64,000 nucleotides of DNA from Pseudomonas cichorii (GTDB lineage: Bacteria; Pseudomonadota; Gammaproteobacteria; Pseudomonadales; Pseudomonadaceae): the NCBI RefSeq assembly GCF_015471405.1, contig NZ_BLVZ01000023.1, forward strand, positions 1-64,000. The letters run 5' to 3'. Shown here piece by piece: positions 1 through 8,803 of the stretch; the first letter of the stretch is position 1, and each line of letters starts with the position of its first letter. The notes beneath the pieces were generated by a model. The model had not been told where the DNA came from. It ran no database searches and saw nothing but the letters and a program-made list of their open reading frames with translations. Made by a program: the position numbers and the translations under genes.

Positions 1-351
1 GGGGCCTGCAAAATTTGGATAGTAGTCGTAGTACTCGACAGAGCCTCCATGGAGTGTGATGTGGTAGTTGAACATAGCCTTCTGCCTGACTGCGAACACA
101 ATCAAATAAGTCCCGAATACTACAGGTGCGCAGCCGAACGCTATAAGCATGTCCAGAGCTTCCGGCAAATCATCCCACAACAACCATAGACAATAAAGAA
201 AAGGGAGAAGACAGGCCGTTACTACAGCAAGATAAGCTTTTTTTAGCTCCTTTGGAGAACACTCGATTGTTTTTATGCTCCATATCATTACAGCTGTATC
301 GCTGCTGAAAGTTTCGTTCTGCTTTGTGCTGCTGGCTGCTATATGAGTCAT
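1..351 (-). CDS. Putative immunity protein of the VasX-like toxin (C-terminus beyond window edge)
   Basis: An open frame begins with ATG at 351, six bases after the toxin stop codon, and runs 117 codons without a stop to the left edge of the window. The N-terminus (MTHIAASSTKQNE) is polar. Two strongly hydrophobic stretches follow at about residues 42-62 and 70-92, separated by a short acidic loop (WDDLPEALD), so this is a two-or-more-pass inner-membrane protein. I recognise no family. Position decides the proposal: known VasX-type pore-forming effectors are neutralised by a membrane immunity protein (TsiV2 in Vibrio) encoded immediately downstream, and a membrane immunity protein fits a membrane-acting toxin. 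The Shine-Dalgarno is weak (GGAA about 12 bases upstream), so translational coupling to the toxin is likely. The gene is AT-rich like the 3' part of the toxin gene. The frame is certain; the immunity role is inferred. Confidence 0.65.
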   Translation of the reverse strand, partial: MTHIAASSTKQNETFSSDTAVMIWSIKTIECSPKELKKAYLAVVTACLLPFLYCLWLLWDDLPEALDMLIAFGCAPVVFGTYLIVFAVRQKAMFNYHITLHGGSVEYYDYYPNFAGP

Positions 352-357
352 AGAATT

Positions 358-3300
358 TTATTCCGGAAGCACAAGGATCAGTGCGTTGGCGCGGCTTTTC
401 TTATTGATTTCTAGAAGTGTGAGGCTTGAGCCATCTACTGCCATATCGCCCTCCTGGCTTAGCTCTATCTGATAAAGGTAGCTTTGAGCTTTCTGCCCTG
501 AAGCACTCACCGAGTTCGGATACCAGATTTGCAACTCAATGTAGGTAGCACCTTCCTTGAGCGGAACCCAGGTTTGCCAGACGACATCCTCGCCCGCAGG
601 AAAAATCGGGAAATACAGATCCGATGGTGAATAGGGAGGCCGTTCATTACCGATCTTTCCAAACTCCTTGAGAGGAGTGAACTTGCCACGCTCTTCAAAC
701 TTGTCTGCAATGGGCGTATCCGTTTGCTCCGTTGGCAGAAAACCGAAAGGTCGCGTACTGCTGATAACATTAAGCTGAACCAGTTGCCCGCGTAATGCCT
801 CAGGCAAACGCATTTGTATCCAGGCACCGTTTTGTACTGGCATATTTACATACCCAGCTAAACCTATGTATTTTTGCCTATACTCAACCGTACTTTTAAT
901 AAGAATTTGCGGACTCAGTTGGATTTCCAGCAAAGAACGCTTTTCTTCAACTTCTCCTTCTGGCGTATCAGCATGTCGATATTCAGGTGAACGCGACCAG
1001 CAACACTTTCGCAACCACCAGCCAACACTGTCCTGTTTGAAATAGTTCAGGACCATGGTAGCAATTAAATAAATAGATCCGACGATGAGAAGAGCAACAG
1101 CAAACCACGAGCTCATTACAATAGCTACGAGTGTCTTGGACAGGCTCAACCCCGCAATCAATTGTAGAGAACCGCCAATACCCATCACAGCTACAGCAAA
1201 GCCTTTTACATAGAGCGCAACTTTTTCTTCTGCGGTCTTGGCATTTTTTTGATCCTCCCAGATATCCCAAAGCTCCAACACCGCCGCCGCCACCGCAAAC
1301 GCCCCCAAAGCCACCATCGTGCTCCTGAACCCGCGAATCGCATCTCCCCAAGCGCTGTTTCCCTGAGCTTTCCAGTAGGCGGAAGAGCGATCCAGAATGC
1401 CGATGTCATATCCACCGATTACCACCGGCGTCGCATTCTTGATCACCGCCCACGGCGCTTCGACAAAAACAGCCATCAACAGATTGAAGCTGTAACCCAG
1501 GCTGTAACCGACCTTGACGATATCCTTGCCGCTGAATTCGCCATCGCGGGTCAGGTCTTCATAGAGGAATGCAGTGTTGATGAAGTTGAGCAGGATGACG
1601 CCCCAGGTGATCCCGGCTCCGAAACCACCTAAACGCTCGCTCCAGGCTTTGGCGCGGGTGTGCCAGTCCCTGGCGACGTCCAGGCCGGACTTGAAGAAGG
1701 CACGGATTTCGTCCTGCAGCAGTTGGGCGTATTGGCTGTTCTGAAAGTCCAGCAGGCCCGGGATTTTCAGTTCGTGCAGGCGCAAGGCTTCCAGTTGTGA
1801 TTGCAGCAGGCGCGCCAGGTTTCGGCGTTCGCGGGGATGGTGCGGGTAGAGCCAGTTAAAGCGGGTGTCGTCGATCTGTTTGGTGAGCAGCCACCATTCG
1901 CGTTTCCACTGCTTGAGTCGGGAGGCGATTTGTTCGTTGATGCGGATCATTTCCGGCGTATTGGCCAGAATCTGGCCGATCATGAAGTTACGGACCAAGG
2001 CCGCGAGGTTCTGGCCCTTGCCCAGCGCCAGACGGCTGTCGACCGGCACCCAGGCCAGCAGCATGTTTTCGGCAATCGTTTTACCTGCCCCGCTCGCCAG
2101 TTCGCGCAGGGCCTTGAAGGTGTCCTGCACCGGCTGTTTCAGCTTTTTCATCCAGGCCGCGTCGACGAAACCCTGATGGTTGAGCGCGGCGTTGAGTTCG
2201 CCAGCGCGGGTGGCCAGGTTGGTGAAGTCGCCAATGCCGTTGAGCAGGGCGTTGGCTTCCTGATCCAGAGCTTCCTTGAGGCCTGGAGAAAAGCCGTAAC
2301 GCATCGTCCCGAACAGCGTACTGCCCCGGGCTTCCTGCTTAGCCAACCAGACGCTGGCCTGTTGATCCTGGCCATAGACCATCAGCAAGTCGGTCATGAC
2401 GGTTTGCAGGTACAGCAGGGTTTTCGGGTTGGCTGTGTCGATGAACAGCCTGAGCGGGTCGCTGCCAAGGTGCTCGGCCCATGTCTGGAAATCCGCCTGG
2501 GTGTCGCGGACCTGTTGCAGCAGGGCTTCGCTGATGGGCAGGTTGTCTTGCAGATAGGTACGTGCGCCCTTGAGGTCGACTTCACGGCGCCATTTCTCGC
2601 GATCCTTCCAGGCCTGCCGGTCGTCTTCGGACGGGTATCGGCCATAACGGGTATGCAGCATCTGGCGCATGTCTGCGCTCTTGAACATGTCCATCGTGCC
2701 CAGCGAGCCACCCGGAGGATTGCCGTGCATGGTCAGCATCTCCTCCAGGTCCATCTGGTCGAAATACTCCTCCATCTCATGCAGGTAGCGCTGGGTGCTG
2801 GCGCTGTCCTCGCGTACCCACGAGGGCAGGTGTTTGAGCTCGCCATTGGCCCCGCAAAGCGCGGTTACGGTCTGAGCCATTTGCAGCTTATGTTCGTGTT
2901 CCTGTTGCCAGTTCTGATACGCGGCCTGATCACCCGCCAGTTGCATGCCCAGGTCGTTGAACACGCCCAGCGGATCGTCGAGGGCGACCAGCAGCGAGCT
3001 GCATCTGTCCGGGACATTGCCCAGCCAGTACACATCGGCCCCGAGCGGGGTAAAGAGCGATTTCGCCGCCTGATCAGGCTGTGGCTCGGGCTCGGCAGTC
3101 GGAATGGACGAATCAGTGAAGCGTTTGTCCTCGACCACATAATTCTTGTCGATATCGGCGACGGCCGTGGCGAGCGTCATCAGTGGCAACGTACCCGGCT
3201 CGTTCAGGGTGGCGCAGAAGTTGGCCAGGTCCAGAGGCTTCATCCACAGGGCGCGGCTGTCGGCGTGTGAGCGCATGTGCTCGCAGATTCGCCAGGTCCA

Positions 3301-3744
3301 TTGCACCGGGGAAAAAGCCAGATGCAGGCGGTTCCTGCGGGGGTAAAACAGGTAAGGGTTGCCCTCTCCATCGCCGCTGCGAACGTCACGCCCCAGATGG
3401 GCCTCCGTCCAGACGATGCGCGTCAGGCAGGCATCGGACGCCGAAACGCTGTACTCATGAAACGTCCCTGCCGTTTCGTCGAACACATAGACATACCCGT
3501 CGTAGAGCTGGCGCAGGGTGTAGCTGCGGGTCTTGAGTCGTGGCAGTGGGCTCCACTGGCCACGGGCGGGCAAGGGCTTGAGCTGTGCGGGGTCGACATC
3601 GTAGTGCGAACGGTCAAGGGCATAGCGCACCGGGACAATGGCGATATCCGCCGTCTTGAGCGAACAGGCACAGGTGGCAGAAGACGGAGACTTGTCGAAG
3701 CGTGCTCCACGCCGTTCTTGCAGGGTGCCGTGTTTCTTAGTCAT
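358..3744 (-). CDS. VasX-like type VI secretion effector, predicted pore-forming toxin
   Basis: The product is 1128 residues counted from ATG at 3744. A GTG nine bases earlier is in frame, and neither start has a good Shine-Dalgarno. The N-terminal ~170 residues match the VasX N-terminal region as I know it (CSLKTADIAIVPVRYAL, then a Tyr/Trp-rich YTLRQLYDGYVYVFDE segment). The middle is long and largely helical. Between about residues 705 and 900 there are five hydrophobic segments of membrane length, followed by a soluble ~220-residue C-terminal domain. This matches the VasX layout, where the toxin is delivered by the T6SS and permeabilises the target membrane. No vgrG, PAAR, hcp or adaptor gene is visible upstream, so this is an orphan effector locus within the window. 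GC drops sharply in the part that encodes the membrane and C-terminal regions, consistent with exchange of toxin and immunity ends. The family call is good; activity is inferred. Confidence 0.82.
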   Translation of the reverse strand: MTKKHGTLQERRGARFDKSPSSATCACSLKTADIAIVPVRYALDRSHYDVDPAQLKPLPARGQWSPLPRLKTRSYTLRQLYDGYVYVFDETAGTFHEYSVSASDACLTRIVWTEAHLGRDVRSGDGEGNPYLFYPRRNRLHLAFSPVQWTWRICEHMRSHADSRALWMKPLDLANFCATLNEPGTLPLMTLATAVADIDKNYVVEDKRFTDSSIPTAEPEPQPDQAAKSLFTPLGADVYWLGNVPDRCSSLLVALDDPLGVFNDLGMQLAGDQAAYQNWQQEHEHKLQMAQTVTALCGANGELKHLPSWVREDSASTQRYLHEMEEYFDQMDLEEMLTMHGNPPGGSLGTMDMFKSADMRQMLHTRYGRYPSEDDRQAWKDREKWRREVDLKGARTYLQDNLPISEALLQQVRDTQADFQTWAEHLGSDPLRLFIDTANPKTLLYLQTVMTDLLMVYGQDQQASVWLAKQEARGSTLFGTMRYGFSPGLKEALDQEANALLNGIGDFTNLATRAGELNAALNHQGFVDAAWMKKLKQPVQDTFKALRELASGAGKTIAENMLLAWVPVDSRLALGKGQNLAALVRNFMIGQILANTPEMIRINEQIASRLKQWKREWWLLTKQIDDTRFNWLYPHHPRERRNLARLLQSQLEALRLHELKIPGLLDFQNSQYAQLLQDEIRAFFKSGLDVARDWHTRAKAWSERLGGFGAGITWGVILLNFINTAFLYEDLTRDGEFSGKDIVKVGYSLGYSFNLLMAVFVEAPWAVIKNATPVVIGGYDIGILDRSSAYWKAQGNSAWGDAIRGFRSTMVALGAFAVAAAVLELWDIWEDQKNAKTAEEKVALYVKGFAVAVMGIGGSLQLIAGLSLSKTLVAIVMSSWFAVALLIVGSIYLIATMVLNYFKQDSVGWWLRKCCWSRSPEYRHADTPEGEVEEKRSLLEIQLSPQILIKSTVEYRQKYIGLAGYVNMPVQNGAWIQMRLPEALRGQLVQLNVISSTRPFGFLPTEQTDTPIADKFEERGKFTPLKEFGKIGNERPPYSPSDLYFPIFPAGEDVVWQTWVPLKEGATYIELQIWYPNSVSASGQKAQSYLYQIELSQEGDMAVDGSSLTLLEINKKSRANALILVLPE

Positions 3745-3834
3745 GGGACGCACCGCTGCGTGCGTCTTCAGCGGATACCTGGAGGTGAAGAGTGATGAAG
3801 CGAGGAGCCTGATAAACGAGCATGAACATCCCTT

Positions 3835-3877
3835 GTTCCCTGATGGTTGCCGAGCGACTTCGCTCGGACGTGGGAAC
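3835..3877. repeat. Nested hairpin upstream of the toxin gene
   Basis: GTTCCC (3835-3840) can pair with GGGAAC (3872-3877), enclosing a second perfect stem CCGAGCG-ACTT-CGCTCGG (3850-3867). It lies about 90-130 bases upstream of the effector start. It resembles short extragenic palindromes common in Pseudomonas, but the family was not identified. Confidence 0.5.
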
Positions 3878-3983
3878 GGTCTGTATCAAGAGTCATGCCT
3901 GTTAATTTTTCTATATAACAATCAATAGCTTAAATTTAAACCTCCTAAAAACTGGTTATTTTTCATACAAAAATCCCGAAAAA

Positions 3984-4106
3984 GTGCGCAAGCCCATGCG
4001 CACCTGCGCAATATCTTGCGCAGCTGGTCGAAGAGCCCTGTTCATAAGGGTTGGAGGGGATTTCAGGGGTGTTTTATCAAGGATGGGGTGCGCAGATATT
4101 TGCGCA
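3984..4106. promoter_or_regulatory. Three TGCGCA-N6-TGCGCA palindromes
   Basis: Three copies of TGCGCA-N6-TGCGCA occur at 3985-4002, 4005-4022 and 4089-4106, giving six TGCGCA hexamers inside 122 bases. The first two extend to adjacent perfect 20-base palindromes centred 20 bases apart. The third is centred a further 84 bases on. Equal half-site spacing looks like an operator array for a dimeric regulator, or a small palindromic repeat. They lie between the MscS terminator and the toxin promoter region. The rest of 3754-4130 is AT-rich (around 3900-3970) with no gene that I can support. Confidence 0.45.
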
Positions 4107-4130
4107 TCAAGGCTTAATGCCTGCGGTCAT

Positions 4131-4165
4131 CAAAAAGCTCGATGCCTGGAGCATCGAGCTTTTTG
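4131..4165. terminator. Bidirectional rho-independent terminator downstream of mscS
   Basis: A perfect 15-base inverted repeat (CAAAAAGCTCGATGC, loop CTGGA, then its complement) has an A-tract on one side and a T-tract on the other, so it can end transcription in both directions. It starts 15 bases after the mscS stop. Confidence 0.85.
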
Positions 4166-4179
4166 AGCGAGCTGTCCGC

Positions 4180-5010
4180 TTACTCCTGAACCACACGCAC
4201 CATGCGCTGTGGCGAAGGGATATCGATACCTGCGGCTTTCAGACGATCACGTGCCTCGATATTGAAGAGCGAACTCACATCGCCCATATCGCCGGTCTTG
4301 GTCCATACCCTCAACGACAGGGTAATCGCGTTTTCGCCCAACGCCGCGACGACAGCCTGCGGTGCCGGATCCTGAAGGACACGCGGGTCCTGAGCCATCT
4401 CCAGCAGCACCTCAAGTGCTTTCCTCAGGTCGGCATCGGGGCTAACACCGATATCGAACACGATCTTGCGGGTCGGCTGGCGGTTGGTGTTGGTGATGAT
4501 GCCGTTGGACAGATTGCCGTTGGGCATGATCACTGTTCGGTTGTCGCCGGTACGCAGCACGGTATGGAAAATCTGGATACTGTCGACAGTACCCGCCACA
4601 CCCTGGGCCTCGATCCAGTCGCCGATACGGAACGGGCGGAACAGCAGAATCAGCACGCCACCCGCAAAATTCGCCAGGCTGCCCTGCAATGCCAGGCCAA
4701 TGGCCAGGCCCGCAGCACCGATAGCCGCGACGAACGAGGTGGTTTCCACACCGATCATCGACGCGACGCTCACCACCAGCAGAATCTTGAGAATGATGTT
4801 CGCCAGGCTGGCGACAAAACCCTGCAATGCCAGATCTGCATTACGCAGTGCCAGCAATGCACCCAGTTTGCCGGTCAATCGGTTGATCAACCACCAGCCA
4901 ATACTCAGTGTTACCAGCGCCAGCAGCACACGGCTGCTGTATTGCATGATCATAGGAATCCAGCTTTGTGAAACCTTCCACAACTGATCGACTTCTGCGC
5001 TCAAATCCAT
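4180..5010 (-). CDS. mscS: MscS-family small-conductance mechanosensitive channel
   Basis: A 276-residue inner-membrane channel of the MscS type, close to the length of E. coli MscS. It opens on membrane tension and releases solutes after hypo-osmotic shock. There are three N-terminal membrane helices. The pore helix at about residues 95-128 has the family's Gly/Ala-rich packing pattern (AAIGAAGLAIGLALQGS, then NFAGG). The cytoplasmic beta domain begins with FRPFRIGDWI and contains the diagnostic IMPNG (about 151-155). ATG at 5010 is preferred over an upstream in-frame codon because GCAGGAGA sits about seven bases before it. The gene stands alone, followed by a strong terminator. The family call is very secure; which MscS paralogue it is cannot be said. 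Confidence 0.93.
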   Translation of the reverse strand: MDLSAEVDQLWKVSQSWIPMIMQYSSRVLLALVTLSIGWWLINRLTGKLGALLALRNADLALQGFVASLANIILKILLVVSVASMIGVETTSFVAAIGAAGLAIGLALQGSLANFAGGVLILLFRPFRIGDWIEAQGVAGTVDSIQIFHTVLRTGDNRTVIMPNGNLSNGIITNTNRQPTRKIVFDIGVSPDADLRKALEVLLEMAQDPRVLQDPAPQAVVAALGENAITLSLRVWTKTGDMGDVSSLFNIEARDRLKAAGIDIPSPQRMVRVVQE

Positions 5011-5093
5011 CTTGTTTCTCCTGCCTGTCACGAGCCAATCTTGAAAGGACTGCCGGAAACAATCATTTCAGCGTTTACAGGGGTGTTCGGACA

Positions 5094-5120
5094 TGTCCGG
5101 GAATAAAGGGTTCCCGGACA
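5094..5120. other. Perfect hairpin after yajQ, possible terminator
   Basis: TGTCCGGGAA and its exact complement flank a seven-base loop, 12 bases past the yajQ stop. No T-run follows on the minus strand, so it is a weak candidate for an intrinsic terminator and may instead stabilise the 3' end. Confidence 0.45.
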
Positions 5121-5131
5121 ACCAGAATCAC

Positions 5132-5611
5132 CTAGTCACGGAAGTTGTTGAATTGCAGCGGCATCCCCGAGTCGTATGTACGCAGTAAAGCAATGGCATC
5201 TTGCAGGTCATCGCGCTTTTTACCCGTGACGCGCACTTGTTCGCCCTGAATGGCGGCCTGCACCTTCAGTTTAGCGTCCTTGATATGGGCGACGATTTTC
5301 TTGGCCAGCTCCTTGTCGATACCTTCCCTGAGCACGGCTTCCTGCTTCATCACTTTGCCCGAAGCGTAGGCGTCCTTGACCTCAAGGCACTTCACGTCGA
5401 TCTTGCGCTTGACCAGGGCAAGCTTGAGGATTTCGATCATCGCTTCAAGCTGAAACTCCGCCTCGGCGGTGAGCGTGACGGTCAGCTCCTTGAACTCGAA
5501 AGTGCCTTTGCCTTTGAGGTCATAGCGACGGTCCAGCTCTTTGATGGCGTTATCGACGGCATTAGTGACTTCGTGTTTATCCAATTCGGACACTACGTCG
5601 AACGATGGCAT
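5132..5611 (-). CDS. yajQ: YajQ-family nucleotide-binding protein
   Basis: A 159-residue cytosolic protein of the UPF0234/YajQ family. The N-terminus MPSFDVVSELDKHEVTNAVD and the C-terminus MPLQFNNFRD are the family's conserved ends, and the length is the usual one. Family members bind nucleotides; in Xanthomonas a homologue binds cyclic di-GMP and acts with a transcription factor, while in other Pseudomonas a phage-related role has been reported. No catalytic motif is expected. A GGAGAAATTAC leader precedes the ATG at 5611. It is transcribed divergently from the panE-like gene across about 170 bases. Confidence 0.94.
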   Translation of the reverse strand: MPSFDVVSELDKHEVTNAVDNAIKELDRRYDLKGKGTFEFKELTVTLTAEAEFQLEAMIEILKLALVKRKIDVKCLEVKDAYASGKVMKQEAVLREGIDKELAKKIVAHIKDAKLKVQAAIQGEQVRVTGKKRDDLQDAIALLRTYDSGMPLQFNNFRD

Positions 5612-5782
5612 GTAATTTCTCCAGATAAACGGCGCGCCCGAAAAAAGCGAACGCGCGTGACTTGACGGTATGAAAGAACGCTCATTATAACGAGACTTTC
5701 CCAGCCTTCACTGCGAGCCTTTCATGTCGACTTTCGATTTTATCGCTGCAAGGCCGTTCAACCTTTTGGACATCCCTCTCTG

Positions 5783-6703
5783 ATGGGCGCTATCTGGCAC
5801 ATACTCGGCGCGGGCAGCCTGGGCAGTCTGTGGGCCGCAAGACTGGCCCGTGCGGGCGTTCCGGTGCGGCTGGTCCTGCGTAATGCTGCACGGCTGCAAG
5901 CCTATCAAGCCAACGGCAGCTGCCTGACCCTTGTGGAAAACGGCGTTGCCCAACCGATCTTCATTTCGGCCCAGACTCTCGACAGCGATGAGCCCATCGA
6001 GCGTTTGCTGGTGGCCTGCAAGGCCTATGATGCCGAGCAAGCCGTGGCTCAGGTGGCTTCGCGCCTGCATGCCAATGCAGAAGTCGTCCTGTTGCAGAAC
6101 GGCCTGGGCAGTCAGGATGCTGTGGCGGCACGTATTCCACATGCCCGCTGCATTTTTGCATCAAGCACCGAAGGGGCATTTCGCGAGTCGGACTGGCGTG
6201 TGGTATTCGCGGGCCACGGCTATACATGGCTGGGCGATGCCCGTGAGCCAACGCCACCTGCGTTCCTGCAAGACCTGCATGACAGCGGCATTGCCCATGA
6301 GTGGACGCCCGATATCCTGACGCGCCTGTGGCGCAAGCTGGCCTTGAACTGCGCCATCAATCCGCTGACCGTTCTCCATGATTGTCGCAATGGCGGCCTG
6401 CAGGACCATCACTGTGAAGTGGCGACGCTGTGCGTCGAACTCACGGACCTGCTGGAACGTTGTGGCCAGCCCGTGGCGGCCCAGGACCTGCACACTGAAG
6501 TGCAACGGGTGATCAAGGCCACGGCGGCCAATTACTCGTCGATGTATCAGGACGTGGCCAATGGCCGACGTACAGAAATCAGCTACCTGCTCGGCTACGC
6601 TTGCGCTGCGGCCCTTCGTCATCAATGTGCCGTGCCTCACCTGCAGCAACTACAGACGCGACTGACCACTCATCTCGCAAGCAAGGGTTTGCGTACCGAC
6701 TAG
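5783..6703 (+). CDS. panE: 2-dehydropantoate 2-reductase (ketopantoate reductase)
   Basis: A 306-residue protein that would reduce 2-dehydropantoate to pantoate with NADPH, a step of pantothenate and CoA synthesis. The N-terminal Rossmann fold has GAGSLG at residues 9-14. The family's VACKAYD segment follows at about 77, and RLWRKLALNCAINPLT near residue 185 carries the conserved lysine and asparagine of the active site. The C-terminal helical domain has the expected NYSSMYQDVANGRRTEI substrate-binding motif. The start codon has only a weak ribosome site. ilvC-type reductases can also make pantoate, so the in vivo role is not certain, but the family is clear. The sensor-kinase gene follows after 44 bases and may be co-transcribed. 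Confidence 0.9.
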   Translation: MGAIWHILGAGSLGSLWAARLARAGVPVRLVLRNAARLQAYQANGSCLTLVENGVAQPIFISAQTLDSDEPIERLLVACKAYDAEQAVAQVASRLHANAEVVLLQNGLGSQDAVAARIPHARCIFASSTEGAFRESDWRVVFAGHGYTWLGDAREPTPPAFLQDLHDSGIAHEWTPDILTRLWRKLALNCAINPLTVLHDCRNGGLQDHHCEVATLCVELTDLLERCGQPVAAQDLHTEVQRVIKATAANYSSMYQDVANGRRTEISYLLGYACAAALRHQCAVPHLQQLQTRLTTHLASKGLRTD

Positions 6704-6747
6704 CGCACGCTACCCTGCTGGTTCATCCTTCGCGTGTGATTCGCCCC

Positions 6748-8787
6748 ATGCCATTGCGCCAGCGCCTAGAAAACCTGCCCGTAGGCCAGAAACTGCTGGC
6801 AGCCCTGCTGGTCCTGTTGACCACGGTGCTGCTGGTCGCCAACCTGACCTTCATCAGCGCCGCTTATTACATCTCTCAGGAAGCCATGGCCCCACAGGCC
6901 TTACAGACCATCGGACGCCTGATCAGCAGCCCCAATCTAAACGAGCAGGCCTTGAGTTCACCGCGCAACGCCCATGCCCTGCTCAAGGAGCTAAAGAGCT
7001 ACGGGCCGTTGCGTGCAGCCGCGCTCTACGACAACGACGGCAATCGACTGGCGCAAGTGCAACAGGGCGAAGGGCTTCACCTGCCCACCCATTACGGCGA
7101 TATCGAAGGCTGGCGCCTGACCGAGTTTCGCAACACACAAATCATTACCGTGCCCAAAGGGGACCAGGCTCCGGGGCATTTGTTGCTGGTCGCCAGCAGC
7201 GAACTGCCGACTGCGTTTTACACCGGTACGCTGACGGCAAGCCTGGGCATTCTGATATTCAGCGTTCTGCTGTGGCTGGTCGTGGCCCGCCAGATCAGGC
7301 GCCTGATTACCGAACCGATCTATCAGCTCGAAGAGCTGTCGCGTCAGGTCACCCGCGAAGAAAACTATGCCCTGCGCGCCGGCCCCGGCAACGAAGACGA
7401 GATCGGTAACCTGGCCGAAGCCTTCAACACCATGCTGTCACGTATCGAAGCTCGCGAGCAGCAACTCAAGCGGGCCCGCGACGACTCGCAGGAAGCCTAT
7501 GCACAGGCTCAGGGCCTTGCCGAAGAGACCCGCCATACCAACCGCAAGCTGGAACTGGAGGTCAAGGTTCGCAGCAAGATCGAGAAAAAGCTCACCGGTT
7601 TTCAGAACTACCTCAACAGCATTATCGACTCGATGCCCTCAGCGATGATTGCTCTGGACGAACAGCTTTATGTCACCCAGTGGAATCAGGAGGCGACCGC
7701 CCTGTCCGGCACAACGCTGGACGAAGCGCTCAATCAGCCGATTTTCATTGCCTTTGAGCCCATGAGAGCGTTTCTGCCACAGATCAAACAGACCGTTGAG
7801 CAACACAGCGTCACCAAGATAGAGCGTGTGACGTGGATCAAGAACGACGAACCTCGCAGCTATGCCCTGACCTTCTACCCGCTTGCAGGCGATGCAGGCC
7901 GTGGCGTGGTGATCCGTATCGACGACATCACCCAGCGTATTTCCCTGGAAGAAATGATGGTGCAGTCGGAAAAGATGCTCTCCGTTGGCGGGCTTGCAGC
8001 AGGCATGGCCCACGAGATCAATAACCCGCTGGGCGCAATTCTGCATAACGTGCAGAACATCCGTCGCCGCCTCTCGCCGGAACTGCCGAAGAACATCGAA
8101 CAGGCCGAGTCGGACGGTATCGACCTGAATACCGTCAATCATTACCTGACCAGTCGCGGCGTCCCGCAATTACTCGATGGCATTCAGCAGGCAGGCGCAC
8201 GGGCAGCAAAGATCGTCAGCCACATGCTCAACTTCAGCCGCCTGAGCAACCGTCAGCTGACGCCTTGCGAACTGCCCGCCCTGATCGATCAGGCGCTGGA
8301 AATCGCTGGTAACGACTTTGACCTGGCGATCGGTTTCGACTTCAAGGGCCAGCACATCATTCGCCAGTTCGACCCTGAACTGGGGCCGGTCCCCTGTATT
8401 CCCAACGAACTGGAACAGGTGCTGCTCAACCTGCTGAAGAACGCCGCGCAAGCCATTCACCAGCGAGCGGAAAATGAAGCAGAACCCGGACGCATTACCC
8501 TGCGCACCCGCCTCAACCCGCCATGGGCGGAGATTCAGGTCGAGGACAATGGCATCGGTATGGCGGAGAACGTTCGCAAGCGCACCTTCGAGCCATTTTT
8601 CACGACCAAGGAAATTGGTCAGGGCACCGGGCTGGGTCTGTCGGTGTCGTACTTCATCATCACCAACAACCACAAAGGCCAGATGGAAGTGCAATCGTCC
8701 ATCGGCATGGGAACCTGCTTCACTCTGCGCCTGCCTCTGGCAGGCAATCAGGTGAATGTGCAGCAACAAGTCATTTCAAAGCTGTAA
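6748..8787 (+). CDS. Membrane sensor histidine kinase (periplasmic sensor, HAMP, PAS, HisKA, HATPase)
   Basis: A 679-residue transmitter. The first membrane helix is at about residues 13-40, followed by a ~110-residue periplasmic region resembling a CHASE8-type sensor (LRAAALYDNDGNRLAQ) and a second helix at about 150-178. HAMP (about 180-234) leads into a coiled coil, then PAS (about 290-395). The HisKA H-box is MAHEINNP with the phospho-accepting His near 422. The catalytic domain shows the N-box (NLLKNA), DNGIGM and GTGLGLS. There is no receiver domain and no response regulator next to it, so the partner is unknown. ATG at 6748 fits the start of the first helix; GTG at 6736 is an in-frame alternative. 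The ligand cannot be told from sequence. Confidence 0.88.
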   Translation: MPLRQRLENLPVGQKLLAALLVLLTTVLLVANLTFISAAYYISQEAMAPQALQTIGRLISSPNLNEQALSSPRNAHALLKELKSYGPLRAAALYDNDGNRLAQVQQGEGLHLPTHYGDIEGWRLTEFRNTQIITVPKGDQAPGHLLLVASSELPTAFYTGTLTASLGILIFSVLLWLVVARQIRRLITEPIYQLEELSRQVTREENYALRAGPGNEDEIGNLAEAFNTMLSRIEAREQQLKRARDDSQEAYAQAQGLAEETRHTNRKLELEVKVRSKIEKKLTGFQNYLNSIIDSMPSAMIALDEQLYVTQWNQEATALSGTTLDEALNQPIFIAFEPMRAFLPQIKQTVEQHSVTKIERVTWIKNDEPRSYALTFYPLAGDAGRGVVIRIDDITQRISLEEMMVQSEKMLSVGGLAAGMAHEINNPLGAILHNVQNIRRRLSPELPKNIEQAESDGIDLNTVNHYLTSRGVPQLLDGIQQAGARAAKIVSHMLNFSRLSNRQLTPCELPALIDQALEIAGNDFDLAIGFDFKGQHIIRQFDPELGPVPCIPNELEQVLLNLLKNAAQAIHQRAENEAEPGRITLRTRLNPPWAEIQVEDNGIGMAENVRKRTFEPFFTTKEIGQGTGLGLSVSYFIITNNHKGQMEVQSSIGMGTCFTLRLPLAGNQVNVQQQVISKL

Positions 8788-8803
8788 GCCAGGAGCCATT
8801 CAG

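Noticed and set aside
1801..3270. 489-codon frame antisense to the effector gene
   Set aside because: No recognisable domain; it ends where the GC of the real gene falls, as expected for a GC-driven shadow.
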